Source: Alistipes putredinis (GTDB lineage: Bacteria > Bacteroidota > Bacteroidia > Bacteroidales > Rikenellaceae). Taken from it: a stretch of DNA of 64,000 nt. The position numbers and the translations under genes are program-made. Below the pieces are notes generated by a model. That model was not told where the DNA came from. It saw only the letters and a list, made by a program, of their open reading frames with translations, and did not search any database. Every line of letters begins with the position of its first letter. Within the stretch, counting starts at the first letter, position 1. The DNA is taken from assembly GCA_022009915.1 (NCBI GenBank), contig CP091730.1, positions 1,426,001 to 1,490,000 on the forward strand, written 5' to 3'. Of this stretch, positions 39,103 to 49,388 are shown piece by piece.

Positions 39103-40808
39103 CTACATGTCGTTGAGTACCGCTTGCAAAAAGGCTGCACCGGCATTCAGCAATTTACCGTTATAACAACCGGTCGGCAGTTGCGTCGCCGTGTTTCTTA
39201 TGTATCTCGCAACTTCATCATGGGACAAATCGGGATTGATAGACAATATCAGAGCCGCAACCGCAGCGACTTGCGGACATGCTGCCGACGTGTGGCTGAA
39301 ATCGTCACGATAATATGTTCGGGCGGGATAAGGAGTGGTGCCGTCTGTGTCGAACCATTGAGTTGTTGTTAATATACTGTCTCCCGGAGCGACGATACTC
39401 GCTTCATTGCACCATTCTTTTTAATGCACCGTTCTTTTTTATTGCGGAAACTGCGATATCGGCATATGAAGCGACGCCGCTTGGACTGGAAGAATTGTTG
39501 TTGCCGGCTGCAAATATAACGACGGTTCCGAGGTCACGGCTCTCATCGTAATGCCAGCGTCCGCACTGTCTTATGTAATTGAATGCCTCGGTAAACATCA
39601 TTTTCGCTTGAAAGAATGGGATATTTTCAGTGTCGGAACCGCCGTCGGAGCCGCTATAATCACCGCCACCGTCTTCGAAATACCACTCCCATGAACACGA
39701 TACGACATCTGCATTAGAATTTAATGTTGCATTTACCAACGTATTTATGACGGATTCATAATTTAGTCCTAATCTTCCGTTGTGATAATGAAATGCCAAT
39801 TTGCAGTTTGGAGCAATACCTGCGATTCCGACGCCGTTGTCAGTCCTTGCAGAAATTATGCCGGCGCAATTCGTTCCGTGTACATCATCTGTTCCCGGAG
39901 CATAATATACATTATATGTCAATTCTGGCAAATCCGGATGATTTTCAGCGATATTTTCAGGGTCTATTATCAATACGGTAATGTTGCTGTCTCCTTGTGT
40001 AATGTTCTTTGCTTCCAAATAGTTTATATCGAGACCTCCCGGATTGTGAAGGTACCATTGTTGGGAAAACAGCGGGTCGTTTGGTGCGGCGGCCGGTGCG
40101 GTTCCGGTGGTCATTTGAAATTCCGGATAGGAATTAGGTTGCTTCCCGCACGAACGAATGCCGAACATTATGTCCGGTTCGGAATAACGAACAAGTTCGC
40201 TTTCGTAAAATTTTGCAGACATTTGCAGAGCATCGCAATCGGAAAGAGATGTGCATGCCATTCTGTACCACAAGTCGAGGTATTCGACGCGGCCCAATAT
40301 TTCAACGTTATTTTCTTGGGCCAATCGCTCCAAAGCGGGGTAATCTTCGGCATTTTTTAGTTTTACATAAAATAGATGCGATGCGAAAAAATTCGGTCCA
40401 TTGACGCACTTGTATCCGTGGCCTTTATACAATATGCCGTCATTCTCCAAGTCGAATGCACGTGTGCTTCCGATTACCCATGATACATTTCCCATGTCGG
40501 TAGCCCTTGTCAGGCCTTTGTGAAACATTTGGTTGTCGGTGATTTTAGCAGTCTTGAAAACGGAGTAATCCATTTCGGACGGATTCACTAATTCGTATCT
40601 ATCCGTGCCTGTAAACAGAATGTAGCTTCTTTCGGGCAAGGGCGTGACTTGTACTTTTTGTGTCTCCTGCTCCAATAATAGTACTCCTCTGTCTGTCGGA
40701 GCACATCGTTTTTGGAGGTCGGCAAATAATCTTCTGCAAAATCTTTTGTGCAGCTTGCACATATCGACAATGCGGTTAAGGATAGTAGAAAATTAACGTT
40801 TTTTTCAT
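39103..40808 (-). CDS. S8 family (subtilisin-like) serine protease lipoprotein (frameshifted)
   Basis: About 568 residues. After corrections near 40780 and 40690 the start is MKKTLIFYYP...LTALSICASC, a lipoprotein signal. The catalytic set is present: Asp in ITVLIIDPENIAENHPDL, His in DVHGTNCAGIISA, Asn in VIFAAGNNN, and Ser in FSHTSAACPQVAAVAAL near the C-terminus (reached after a break near 39420). The Ser motif has His in place of the usual Gly before TS. A long N-terminal part of about 240 residues precedes the catalytic domain. Predicted exported, lipid-anchored protease. It leads a two-gene operon with a strong promoter. Confidence 0.85.
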
Positions 40809-40831
40809 AAGCGTTAAAATTATGTTTACAG

Positions 40832-40863
40832 CAAATATAAAAATACTTTTTCGATTATCAAAA
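40832..40863 (-). promoter_or_regulatory. promoter of the subtilase/lipoprotein operon
   Basis: On the minus strand TTTG, a 19-nt spacer and TATATTTG (40839-40832) form a near-ideal Bacteroidota promoter, 23 nt upstream of the protease start. Confidence 0.65.
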
Positions 40864-41148
40864 TAATATTCAAGGCATTTAGTATATTTTTTTAGAAAAA
40901 CGCGCCTCTGATTTTGCATTTTGTCTATCCTTGTGTGGATTCGCTATCAAGTTGCGAGGCTCTGTCGGGAAAATCCGGCTGCGACAGGAGGAATGGTTGC
41001 TTCCGTTTTAGAGTTTTTCGGTCTGTGCCACGTATGCGATTTCGGGAATCGTTCGTATGCAGCTTCGTAAAGAAGTGGCGGCCGAGCTCAAAAACGCAGC
41101 CGGAATATTCAAAGTATTCCGGCTGCGCTTCTTTTAGCGTCGTTTTTT
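40864..41148. other. intergenic region with the second mirrored hairpin
   Basis: No convincing gene is seen. The part near 40864-40920 is AT-rich; the rest has higher GC and carries short open frames without family signals. A hairpin at 41095-41127 has a 12-bp GC-rich stem with a 7-nt loop and is followed on the minus strand by TTTTTG; it probably terminates the monooxygenase operon. Its core is the reverse complement of the core at 37863-37885. Confidence 0.6.
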
Positions 41149-41429
41149 TCAGAACGAAAATTTCTTGATTTCCATTTTCTCCGAGTTCTCGTGTGTAATC
41201 GGAACCAGAGTGGTGAAGTGTTCCGTTTGCTCGTGTGCTGCCAAAGCCTCGGGGTTCTTTCCCATGTTTCGAGAATGAGCAGCGACTCGGGACGGGTGCT
41301 GTTCTCGAAGATTTCGTAACCGGCGCAGCCGGTCTCCTTGCGCGACTTTTCGGCAAGACGCAGGATGTTGTCCAGCACCTTTGCACGTTTCTGCTCCGAG
41401 ACGGTTATTTCTACGTTTATTCGTATCAT
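41149..41429 (-). CDS. antibiotic biosynthesis monooxygenase (ABM) family protein (frameshifted)
   Basis: About 93 residues. N-terminus MIRINVEITVSEQKRAKVLD, then KETGCAGYEIFENSTRPESL and LILETW, the ferredoxin-like ABM pattern; after a break near 41265 it reads ENPEALAAHEQTEHFTTLVP and ends MEIKKFSF. Proteins of this type act on quinols or other aromatics as cofactor-free monooxygenases, or only bind them. It starts 13 nt after the DUF1080 gene ends, in the same operon. Confidence 0.85.
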
Positions 41430-41442
41430 GCTCTCTGTATTG

Positions 41443-42752
41443 TTAAAGTGTGGTCAGACGGAGATTTCTCCACAGAACCTTGATGTCGTCGCCGTCGTGC
41501 ACTTGCAGGGCTATGCGGCCCTTGCCTTTGCCGATTTTGCTGTCCACGAGGTTCACCATCTGCTCGCCGTTGAGCCATGTCGTTACGGTGTCGCCGTTCA
41601 CTCTGAGGCGCAGCGTGTTCCACTCGCCCTCTTTGAGAATGTTCTCCTTTTCATCGGGAATCTGGGCGAGCCAGCCGCGGCCGTAGGACTCGTAGATGCC
41701 TGCCGTGTCGTGGTTCTTGGGAGCCACTTCGCACTGCCAGCCGTTCACTTTGTTGAATCCTTCTATGAACGAGCGGAAGAACAGACCCGAGTTGCCGTTT
41801 TCGGTAGCCTGCTTGAACTCTACGGTAAGGTCGAAGTTGTCGTAGTATTCGCGTGTGGCGAGATAGCTGTACTGTTTGTTTTTTTGCCGTTTGCGGTAAC
41901 CAGATTGCCTTCATTGTCCACGCTCCAAGTGCCGTCGCCGTATGGCTCCCAGCCGGTCAGGTCCTTGCCGTTGAACAGGTCGACCGTCTTGCCGGCCTTG
42001 CGGGGCAGCTCCTTGATCTTGATATTGCGGAACGATGCGGGGTCGCCGTGGTCTTGCAGGCAGATTACGCCTTTCTTGGCAAGGCCGTATTCGGGAGCCA
42101 TCTCCCATTTGCCGCTCTGTTTCTTGGCGAACCAGTCATCGGTCCACGCTTCGAATTCGAGAATCTTGACGCCGTTCATCCAATGTTCCACATGGCCGTT
42201 GTCGAACACGATCTTTGGAGTTGTTCCACTCGCCCTGCGGATTGATTTTCATGACGCTGTAATCGGGCAGGTGCATTGCGTAATCGACGCCGCATTTCTG
42301 CCACTCTTCGAGTTTGGCGGGGGCATTAACCTCCTCCCAGCCCTCGTTGTCGATGAGCTGATACTCGGGACCTGTTACGTATGGAACCTTGAATGCAGGA
42401 CCCTCCACCACGTGGTAGAGCATGCCGCTGTTACCGCCTTTGGAGAGTTTCCAGTCCCAGCTCAGTTCGAAGTTCTCGAACTCTTTTTCGGTTACGATGT
42501 AGCCTGTCAGGTCGCTGCCGTCGCCTGCCGCCTGAACGCAGCCGTCCACCACGTGCCACGGCATCGTCAGCGAGTCGCCGTTGAAATCTTTCCAACCGTT
42601 CAGGGTTTTGCCGTCGAACAGCAGCTCGCCACCCCTTCGGCGATTTCCCTGCTGCGAGAGCGTGTTGTGACGCTCGCAGGAGCATGTGCATGCCAGAACG
42701 GTTCCCATTGCTGCGACCGCGAGCATGCTTTTTTTACGTTGAATGTTTTCAT
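41443..42752 (-). CDS. lipoprotein with two DUF1080 (3-keto-disaccharide hydrolase) domains (frameshifted)
   Basis: About 436 residues. Signal MKTFNVKKSMLAVAAMGTVL with lipobox-like cysteines after it (one A missing near 42729). Domain 1: LLFDGKTLNGWKDFNGDS, ENFELSWDWKLSKGGNSGML. Domain 2: DLFNGKDLTGWEPYGDGTWS, NFDLTVEFKQATENGNSGLF and ending DDIKVLWRNLRLTTL. Each repeat has the L-F-(D/N)-G-K-x-L-x-G-W opening and the N-S-G-(M/L) loop of DUF1080, a concanavalin-like fold. Breaks near 42630, 42213 and 41884. Members hydrolyse 3-ketoglycosides; the enzyme would act in the periplasm or at the surface. Confidence 0.88.
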
Positions 42753-42791
42753 GGTTTAATGTGTTAAAAAAAGTAATTTTTTTACAGGATA

Positions 42792-42799
42792 CAAATATA
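42792..42799 (-). promoter_or_regulatory. -7 element for the DUF1080/ABM operon
   Basis: TATATTTG on the minus strand, 39 nt upstream of the DUF1080 start at 42752, just after the aroE stop. Confidence 0.5.
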
Positions 42800-42833
42800 T
42801 GAAAAGGCGGATGCAGAATGAAATAATCGCGAT

Positions 42834-43580
42834 TTATTTTTTTCATGCAGTGCCTGATTCCATATCTCCCACGATTTTTCGGCTTGCAGACGGAGCATCT
42901 TCGCGCCGTTCATCGTTTCGGCGCCGCGTTCCGCACCTCGGGCCATGAAAAGCGTCTGTGCCGGATTGTATACGAGGTCGTACATGAAGTGTTCCTTTTC
43001 TATGAGTTCGTAGGGAATCTGCGGAGCGGAGTTCGTGTCGGGATACATTCCGAGCGGCGTGGTGTTGATTATAAGACGGTGGGAGCGCATCGTCTCTTCA
43101 TCGAGAGCGTCGTAGCTCAGGCTCTGCGAATCGGGCGTGCGGGATACGAGCCTGTACTCGATGCCGAGCTGCCTTAAAGCGTATCCGACGGCTTTGACGC
43201 ACCGCCGCTTCCGAGCACGAGCGCTGCGGGGCGATTCTCTCCGATAAGGTCCAGCAGCGAAAGGCGGAACCCGTAGCAGTCCGTATTGTAGCCGTGCAGC
43301 TTTTGCCGCCCAGCACCCTCACGCAGTTTACGGCACCGATTGCTTCGGCTTCGGACGAAAGGGAATCGAGATACGGGATAATCTGCTGCTTGTATGGAAT
43401 CGTCACGTTGAATCCGTACAGTTCGGGAGTCGAAACCACCCGCTCGATTTGCCGGATGCTCTCTATCGCGAAATTTTCATAGGAGCAATCGGGCAGATTC
43501 TCGTGCCGGAAAAAATCCGTGAAATAACTCTTCGAAAAGGAGTGCCCCAAAGGGTAGCCTACGAGCCCGTAGCGACGCAT
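42834..43580 (-). CDS. aroE: shikimate dehydrogenase (frameshifted)
   Basis: About 248 residues. N-terminus RYGLVGYPLGHSFSKSYFTD with the shikimate-binding SxS, GFNVTIPYKQQIIPYLD with the catalytic lysine, and AIGAVNCV; NADP loop LVLGSGGASKAVGYALRQ; end DLVYNPAQTLFMARGAERGA and MNGAKMLRLQAEKSWEIWN. It reduces 3-dehydroshikimate in aromatic amino-acid synthesis. Breaks near 43310 and 43195. As read the frame runs on to 42782; one more A in the run at 42837-42843 would end it at TAA 42834, the more likely end. Starts 1 nt after the YqaA-like gene stops. Confidence 0.9.
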
Positions 43581-43581
43581 G

Positions 43582-44193
43582 TTACAGAAGATATTTGATT
43601 AGCACGAACGAACCTATCAGCAGAACCGTAAAGGCTATTGCCAGCAGGTTGAAATACTTGTCGATGAATGTCTTTATCGGGCTGCCGAACCGCCAGATGA
43701 GCCATCCTATGAGGAAGAATCTCAGACCGCGCGATACGACGGAGGCGATTATGAACATCGCGAAATTGATGTGGAACACACCGCCGGCGATTGTAAACAG
43801 CTTTTGTATGGTATCGGGGGTGAATCCGGCCGTGAATATAATCCAGAAGTTGTACTGCTCGAACAGGTTCCGCACGTTTTCGAATGCCTCGATTGAAAAT
43901 ACGTGGTTGAAAAACAGCATGGCGACCGATGTGTATTCTCCTGCCGCATTCTGCCACAGAAAGTAACCTATCATGTAGCCTGCCGCCGCACCTATAATCG
44001 AACCGAGCGTGCATATAGCCGAGTATCTGAACGATTTGCCTGCGCATCCCAAACACAGGGCTATCAGCAATACGTCGGGCGGTATCGGAAAGAAACTCGA
44101 TTCCGCGAAGGCGAGGATGAAAAGAGCGAGCGCACCCCAGCGGGATTCGCTCCACCCGAGTACCCAGTCGTAACAGCGTCGTACAATATTCAT
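43582..44193 (-). CDS. YqaA/DedA-like membrane protein (SNARE-associated family)
   Basis: An intact 203-residue protein. Features of the YqaA/DedA group: ALFILAFAESSFFPIPPDVL near residue 25, GAAAGYMIGYFLWQNAA, and FWIIFTAGFTPDTIQKLFTI followed by AGGVFHINFAMFIIASVVSR, with about five hydrophobic segments. Related proteins flip or transport lipids such as undecaprenyl phosphate. ATG 44193 fits the family; the frame is open to 44313 without similarity. It is followed directly by aroE. Confidence 0.88.
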   Translation of the reverse strand: MNIVRRCYDWVLGWSESRWGALALFILAFAESSFFPIPPDVLLIALCLGCAGKSFRYSAICTLGSIIGAAAGYMIGYFLWQNAAGEYTSVAMLFFNHVFSIEAFENVRNLFEQYNFWIIFTAGFTPDTIQKLFTIAGGVFHINFAMFIIASVVSRGLRFFLIGWLIWRFGSPIKTFIDKYFNLLAIAFTVLLIGSFVLIKYLL

Positions 44194-44297
44194 TTCGGTT
44201 TCGTTATGGTCGGTAAATAAGTCGTGAGGCCCGGGGGCTGTGCGCAGCCGTGATTGGGCTTTGTGCGAAATACCGGTGCGCAGCCGGTTCCTCGCTG

Positions 44298-44305
44298 CAA
44301 ATGTA
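44298..44305 (-). promoter_or_regulatory. -7 element for the YqaA-like/aroE operon
   Basis: TACATTTG on the minus strand lies about 105 nt upstream of the YqaA-like start. The leader between has two copies of GTGCGCAGCCG (44240-44250 and 44276-44286), whose role is unclear. Confidence 0.4.
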
Positions 44306-44376
44306 GCAAACAATTGTTACAATACGCTTAAAAAAATATCCCCCGCATGTCGATTTATTTCGCCGCGGCCGTAAAA

Positions 44377-44409
44377 CGGAAGCGGAAACTTTTCAGGTTT
44401 CCGCTCCCG
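44377..44409 (-). terminator. terminator of the BACON lipoprotein gene
   Basis: A 13-bp stem with one mismatch and a 7-nt loop, followed on the minus strand by TTTTAC. It is 25 nt after the stop at 44435. Confidence 0.7.
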
Positions 44410-44434
44410 CGTTATTCTTTTTAGAAATTCTCTT

Positions 44435-47157
44435 TTAGAGAGTTTCGGGAGTTTTGATACAACGTACCGAGCAAGCGCTGCCCTGCTGGTTGTAGTCTGA
44501 ACCGTAACCCCAGTAGAATCCGTTCACTACGTCGCACTCCATTCTGCGGGTCTGACGGCTAACCCAGCTTGTCGGATCTATTCCGCGCGGCTGGTTTGCA
44601 TGGTAGCGCAGAGAAGAACCTACGCGAACCAGACCTCCGGCATATGTACGCGAACCGGCAGCCGGCATGAACATGGTCTCGCCGCTGGGGCAGGCCTCTA
44701 TACCTACTACTTCGAATGTAGCGGGTTCGGTCAAGGTCTCGCCTTTGTCGTTGGTCTTGATGGTGAGGGTCTCCTTAACTTCGCCTGCAACCATTTTGTC
44801 CTGAATGAAGAAGTTGAGTCCGCCCTTGAATGTTGCGAAATTAAGTTTGGTCGTCTTGCCGCTCGGCCATCTGTTGCCGTCCACTGTCGAAGCGGGAACT
44901 ACCGAACCGCCTTTTACGCCGGTGTAAGCCTCCCACATCTCCATACAGTTCATACGGAACGGACCTACTCCTGCCCAGCCTATGGCCGAAGCGTCTCCGT
45001 GCGAGGTGACGAACTTGAAGTTCATCGCGTGCGGAACCTGCCATCCTGCCGGACACGGGTCGTAAATTGATTTCTCACCTACGGTAGAGTTGTCGTCGGT
45101 AGGATTGCCCCACAGGTGGCCCCAACCGTCGCGCAGATCGTCCGGAGCAATCTGAACGGAGTTGTCCACATTCGTAATCCATGCGTAGAAGTTGGATGCG
45201 TTTCTTACGTATGTAGACGGGTGCTCGATAGCGTACTGAACGTTTTCGAGGGTGCTCTCGTAAAGCGCCTCCTGAGTCTTGATAGAGCCCGAAGAGTTGG
45301 TTACGATACCGTCTTCGTTGTCGTAGTAGTAAATCGTTGCGTTGGTAGCGCCACCGCCGCCGAAGTTCCATTGGTCGTCCATCGTACCCCAGTTCGGGTA
45401 GTCGGCACCCGGGAACGGGTCTTTACGGCCCCACTGGTACAGAAGACCGAACGACTTGTAGACATCTTCGTAGTTCTGGTTGCCTTGAACGCCGCCGTCG
45501 CTGAATGCGCCGAGGTTGCGGGACATCCATGTTGCAGGCCAAGCCCAAGTTCCGGGAAGACCCTGATCGTTGTTGCCGTCCAGAACTTCGTACTGGTTTA
45601 CTGCTTCGTTAGGATCGTAATTCGTAATCCAAAGGTGCCAGCTCCATACCACGAACGAAGATTCGTTGCCGAAGTTGTCCTTAACCACTTCCTTGGCGGC
45701 AAGTACGGTGTTCTGCTCCGTTCCGTCGGTGGTGAAGTAGATGTAGCCGTTAGCGTATTCGATGTCGGTGATAGCGGTTTTGTTTACCGATGTGTCTACG
45801 GTAGACCAAACCAGAGATGCTGCGCTCGGGTTGAGCTCTTTTGCGACAGCGACGTAGCGGTCGGTGGATTTGCCGTTACCCATTACCTTTGCGTTGAACT
45901 TGTAGGTTCCTGCCTGCTTAACGATGTAGCAGTTTGCGGTCTCGCTGGCGCTCAGGTCGGTAGCGTATTTGAGCTGGGTTACGGTAATCTCGACAGAGAT
46001 GCTCTCCATACCTTCCTGTGCGGCGGTAAGGGTAACCTTGCCGGTCTGTTTTTTTCGCCGGCATTCGAGCCTACGGAAATCTTAACGGTGTTGCCGTTCT
46101 CGACTGATGCGGTAATCCAGCTTGCGTCTGCTTTTGCAGTAAGCGTACCGTTCGTATTTACGGTGAACGATATTTCGCCGCCTGCGTCGGTGAACATCTG
46201 GGTCTTGTCGCTGTTTTCAACTTCGAGGAACAGACCTGCACCGCGCTGCGTTACGCTGATAGTCTTCTCTGCGGTTCCGCATTTGATGGTGAAGGCACCC
46301 GTTCTATCGTCGGTTACGGGGTTCTCGTCGATTCCCACAACAACTTCGACGCCCTCTGCGGAGGTGATTCCGCCCTCTGCCGGATCGGCCTTAATCCAAT
46401 CCTGCTCGGAGGTGATTGTCCATGCGCTGTTTGCAACGAGCGAAAGTACGATGTCGTCGGCACCTGCGTTCAGGCTGACCTTGCCGTCGGCAATCTGGTC
46501 GCTGGTTACGGTAATCGAGTACTCGTTTGCTGCCTGTTTTTACGGTGATTTCCTTTGCATATTTTTCAAAGGAAGCATCGATAGGAGTAAGGGAAACCTT
46601 GCCCTCGCGTGCCTCGAACAGCGGGCTCTGTGCCACTACGATGGTGAGGACGCTGCCGTCTTCGTTCGAAGCGGCTTCGATCCAGTCCTCTGCGCATTCG
46701 GCAGCCCATTCGATGTTGCTGGTAACGGTGACATTGATTGTCTGTCCGGCAGCAGCAGCCTCGACATTGGCCTTGTCTACGTTCAGGGTAGGACTCAGAC
46801 CTACCTGAGTGATTGAAAGGGTAGCGGTGACTCCGTCTACGGTCTGCAAGGTTACTTGGCCTTCGCGAGGATTCTCCGACGGGTTGGCCTCGACCTCGAC
46901 GTTCATTGCGGTAGTACCGCGAAGCGTGGCTTTTCACCCACGACACGGACGGAATGGGAGACAGTTCGCCCGCCTTCGCACTCGTTTTGATTTGAACTGT
47001 TCTGCTGCCGGCTCCGGCATCGTTGAAAGCTATCGAAGTAGGATTGATAGACAGAGTCGTTTTCTCGTCTTTCGTACCATCCTTCTTACAGCCCATCAGC
47101 GCGAACAGTGCGAAAGCCGCAACGGTGAACGTACCCTGCGACTTTGCGCCAATTCAT
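44435..47157 (-). CDS. large lipoprotein with tandem BACON domains and a CPAGW-type C-terminal domain (frameshifted)
   Basis: About 907 residues. Start MNWRKVAG, then a hydrophobic stretch with lipobox LMGC at about residue 28 and KKDGTKDEKTTLSI. About four BACON-like repeats follow, each with an Ig-like pattern (IAFNDAGAGSRTVQIKTSAK, NVDKANVEAAAAGQTINVTV, DASWITASVENGNTVKISVG). The C-terminal 350 residues hold YDPCPAGWQVPHAMNFKFVT and a final ACSVRCIKT, as in Fibrobacter succinogenes major-domain proteins. Breaks near 47120, 46925, 46535 and 46045. BACON domains bind carbohydrate or mucin; a surface-exposed role is likely. ATG 47175 is an alternative start. Confidence 0.82.
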
Positions 47158-47531
47158 TTTGTAAGATGTGTACATAAAAGTTAAAATTAAGTGAATTATT
47201 AAGTGAGTTTCCGGTTTTTCGACAATATTAAATTCCTGTTACTAATTACTAGTTCCTCTTTTAAGATACAAATATAAACGATTATTACGAAAAACAAACA
47301 TGAACTTTAATTTTTTTGCGCAGAATATGAACCGGTGGATACTTAACGTAATCATCATACCGATTTATTATATATTATGTATCCCGTCCGATGCTTCGGT
47401 TCAAAATCAAAAACATCCGAATTCGTTGCGATATGAAAAATTAAGGGCGAAAAAAATGCTGCGATTCGTTACGCCGTTTTGAAAAAGTACTACATTCGCC
47501 CCGTTAAGAACAACCATTTCTAATTAACTGT
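47158..47531. other. divergent AT-rich intergenic region with promoter
   Basis: 374 nt between the BACON gene and korA. On the minus strand TATATTTG (47276-47269) is a good -7 element, leaving a leader of about 110 nt before the BACON start. A plus-strand promoter for korA is less clear; TACATTCG at 47491-47498 is one mismatch from consensus and 33 nt before the start. A 60-codon frame at 47300-47482 has no family signal. Confidence 0.5.
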
Positions 47532-49382
47532 ATGGATAAAAAAATATTAAGGAACTTAGTGATGTTGTGATTCGTTTCTCGGGCGATTCGGGTGACGGAA
47601 TGCAACTTACGGGAACCCTGTTTTCGGATACCTCGGCCTATCTGGGCAACGGTATCTCGACGTTCCCCGACTATCCGGCCGAAATTCGCGCACCGCAGGG
47701 CACTGTGGCCGGCGTATCGGGTTTCCAAGTGCATTTCGGAAGCTCGAAAATGATTACGCCGGGCGATTACTGCGATGTGCTGGTAGCGATGAATCCCGCG
47801 GCTCTGAAAGCCAATGCCAAGTGGCTCAAACCCGATTCGACGGTAATCATCGACGGCGACGCCATGGACGAAAAACACATCGCCAAAGCCGGTTTCAAAA
47901 CGCTCGACCCTATTGCCGAACTCGGTTTGCAGGACTACAATATCGTGATTCCCGACATAACCTCCATGACCAAAGACGCTCTGGAAGGAATGGGGCTGGA
48001 CAACAAGAGTGTGGTAAAGTGCAAGAACATGTTCGCTCTGGGCATTTGCTTCTACCTGTATAACAGGCCGATGGAGCACACCTTCGAGTATATAAACACC
48101 AAGTTCGCCAAGAAAAACCCTCTCGTTGCGCAGGCCAACATAAAGGTGGTGAAAGCCGGTTACAACTACGCTTCGAACACCCATCTTTTCGCCAATACGT
48201 TCGATGTCAAGCCGTCGAACTTCGAAAAGGGCACCTATCGCAGCATCAGCGGCAATCAGGCTACGGCATGGGGCTTCATCGCCGCTTCCGAAAAGAGCGG
48301 ACGCCCGCTCTTCTGCGGTTCGTATCCCATTACTCCCGCGACCGTGATTCTCGAAGAGCTCGCAAAACGCAAGGACTTGGGCGTGAAGACCGTGCAGGCC
48401 GAGGATGAAATCGCAGGCATCTGCACCTCCATAGGCGCCGCATTCGCGGGCGACTTCGCCGTTACCACCACTTAGGGCCCCGGACTTTCGCTGAAAAGCG
48501 AGGCAATGGGTCTGGCGGTGATGACCGAGCTTCCGCTGGTCATCGTGGACGTTCAGCGCGGCGGACCTTCGACTGGACTTCCCACCAAGACCGAGCAGAG
48601 CGACCTTGTGCAGGCGCTTTTACGGCCGCAACGGCGAGTGCCCCGTGGTGGTTCTGGCAGCATCCTCGCCGTCGGACTGCTTCGACTTCGCATTTCAGGC
48701 CGGTAAAATCGCAATGGAGCACATGACTCCCGTCATTCTGCTTACGGACGGATTCATCGCCAACGGCAGCGAACCGTGGAAGATACCTTCGATGAAGGAT
48801 TATCCGCAAATCGTACCTCCTATTATTAAAGAGGCTCCCGAGGGCGGTTACTTGCCTTACAAGAGAGACGAAAAGACCATGGCCCGCAGTTGGGCGATAC
48901 CCGGAACCAAAGGTCTGGAACACCGTATCGGCGGTCTGGAAAAGGATGCGCTCAAAGGCAGCGTGTCGCACGACCCCGACAACCACCAGCTCATGGTGCG
49001 CTCGCGTGCTGAAAAAGTCGCCCGCGTGGTGGATTATATTCCCGAACAGACCGTGCTGGGCGACGCTGAGGGCGACCTACTCGTAGTGGGCTGGGGCGGT
49101 ACCAAAGGCCACTTGCAATCGGCCGTGGAGGCATTGCGTGCCGAGGGCGAAAAAGTCTCGCTGTGCCATTTCAACTATATCAACCCGCTGCCGCACGGCG
49201 TGGAGAAAATATTCTCCGGATTCAAGAAAATCGTCGTTTGCGAGCTCAACTCGGGCCAGTTCGCCGATTATCTGCGTCAGAATTTCCAGCAGTTCGAATA
49301 CTTGCAGTACAACAAGACGCAGGGCCTGCCGTTCACGGTTCGCGAACTCAAAGAACATTTCAATTCACTTTTATCGAAATAA
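47532..49382 (+). CDS. korA: 2-oxoacid:ferredoxin oxidoreductase, alpha subunit (frameshifts and in-frame TAG)
   Basis: About 616 residues, a fused gamma-alpha subunit. Gamma part: VVIRFSGDSGDGMQLTGTLF and PDYPAEIRAPQGTVAGVSG; alpha part: FCGSYPITPATVILEELAKR, SIGAAFAGDFAVTTT, then MAVMTELPLVIVDVQRGGPS-type sequence and STGLPTKTEQSDL. A frame break follows the first codons (near 47540) and another near 48618. At 48474-48476 the codon for Ser in the conserved TSGPG is TAG. The operon with korB lacks separate delta subunits. It probably interconverts 2-oxoglutarate and succinyl-CoA with ferredoxin; a different 2-oxoacid cannot be excluded. Confidence 0.9.
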
Positions 49383-49388
49383 GCAGCT

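Noticed and set aside
41338..42759. 473-codon plus-strand frame opposite the DUF1080 gene
   Set aside because: DUF1080 motifs and a lipoprotein signal are on the minus strand; the plus frame is a shadow.
44240..44286. Two copies of GTGCGCAGCCG as a CRISPR or regulatory repeat
   Set aside because: Only two 11-bp copies 36 nt apart with no further units; too little to support an array or operator.
45116..46816. 566-codon open frame antisense to the BACON gene
   Set aside because: It mirrors the codon pattern of the BACON gene on the other strand, which has domain signatures, a signal peptide and a terminator; the antisense translation has no family signal.
47300..47482. 60-codon AT-rich frame upstream of korA
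   Set aside because: Composition is that of the spacer (runs of I, Y, N, K) and there is no similarity or conserved start.
19794..48476. Amber (TAG) recoding, suggested by two in-frame TAG codons
   Set aside because: TAG ends other genes cleanly (for example at 8825-8827, 9249-9251 and 53430-53432), and the korA case replaces a conserved Ser by a single-base change, so local errors or mutations are simpler.
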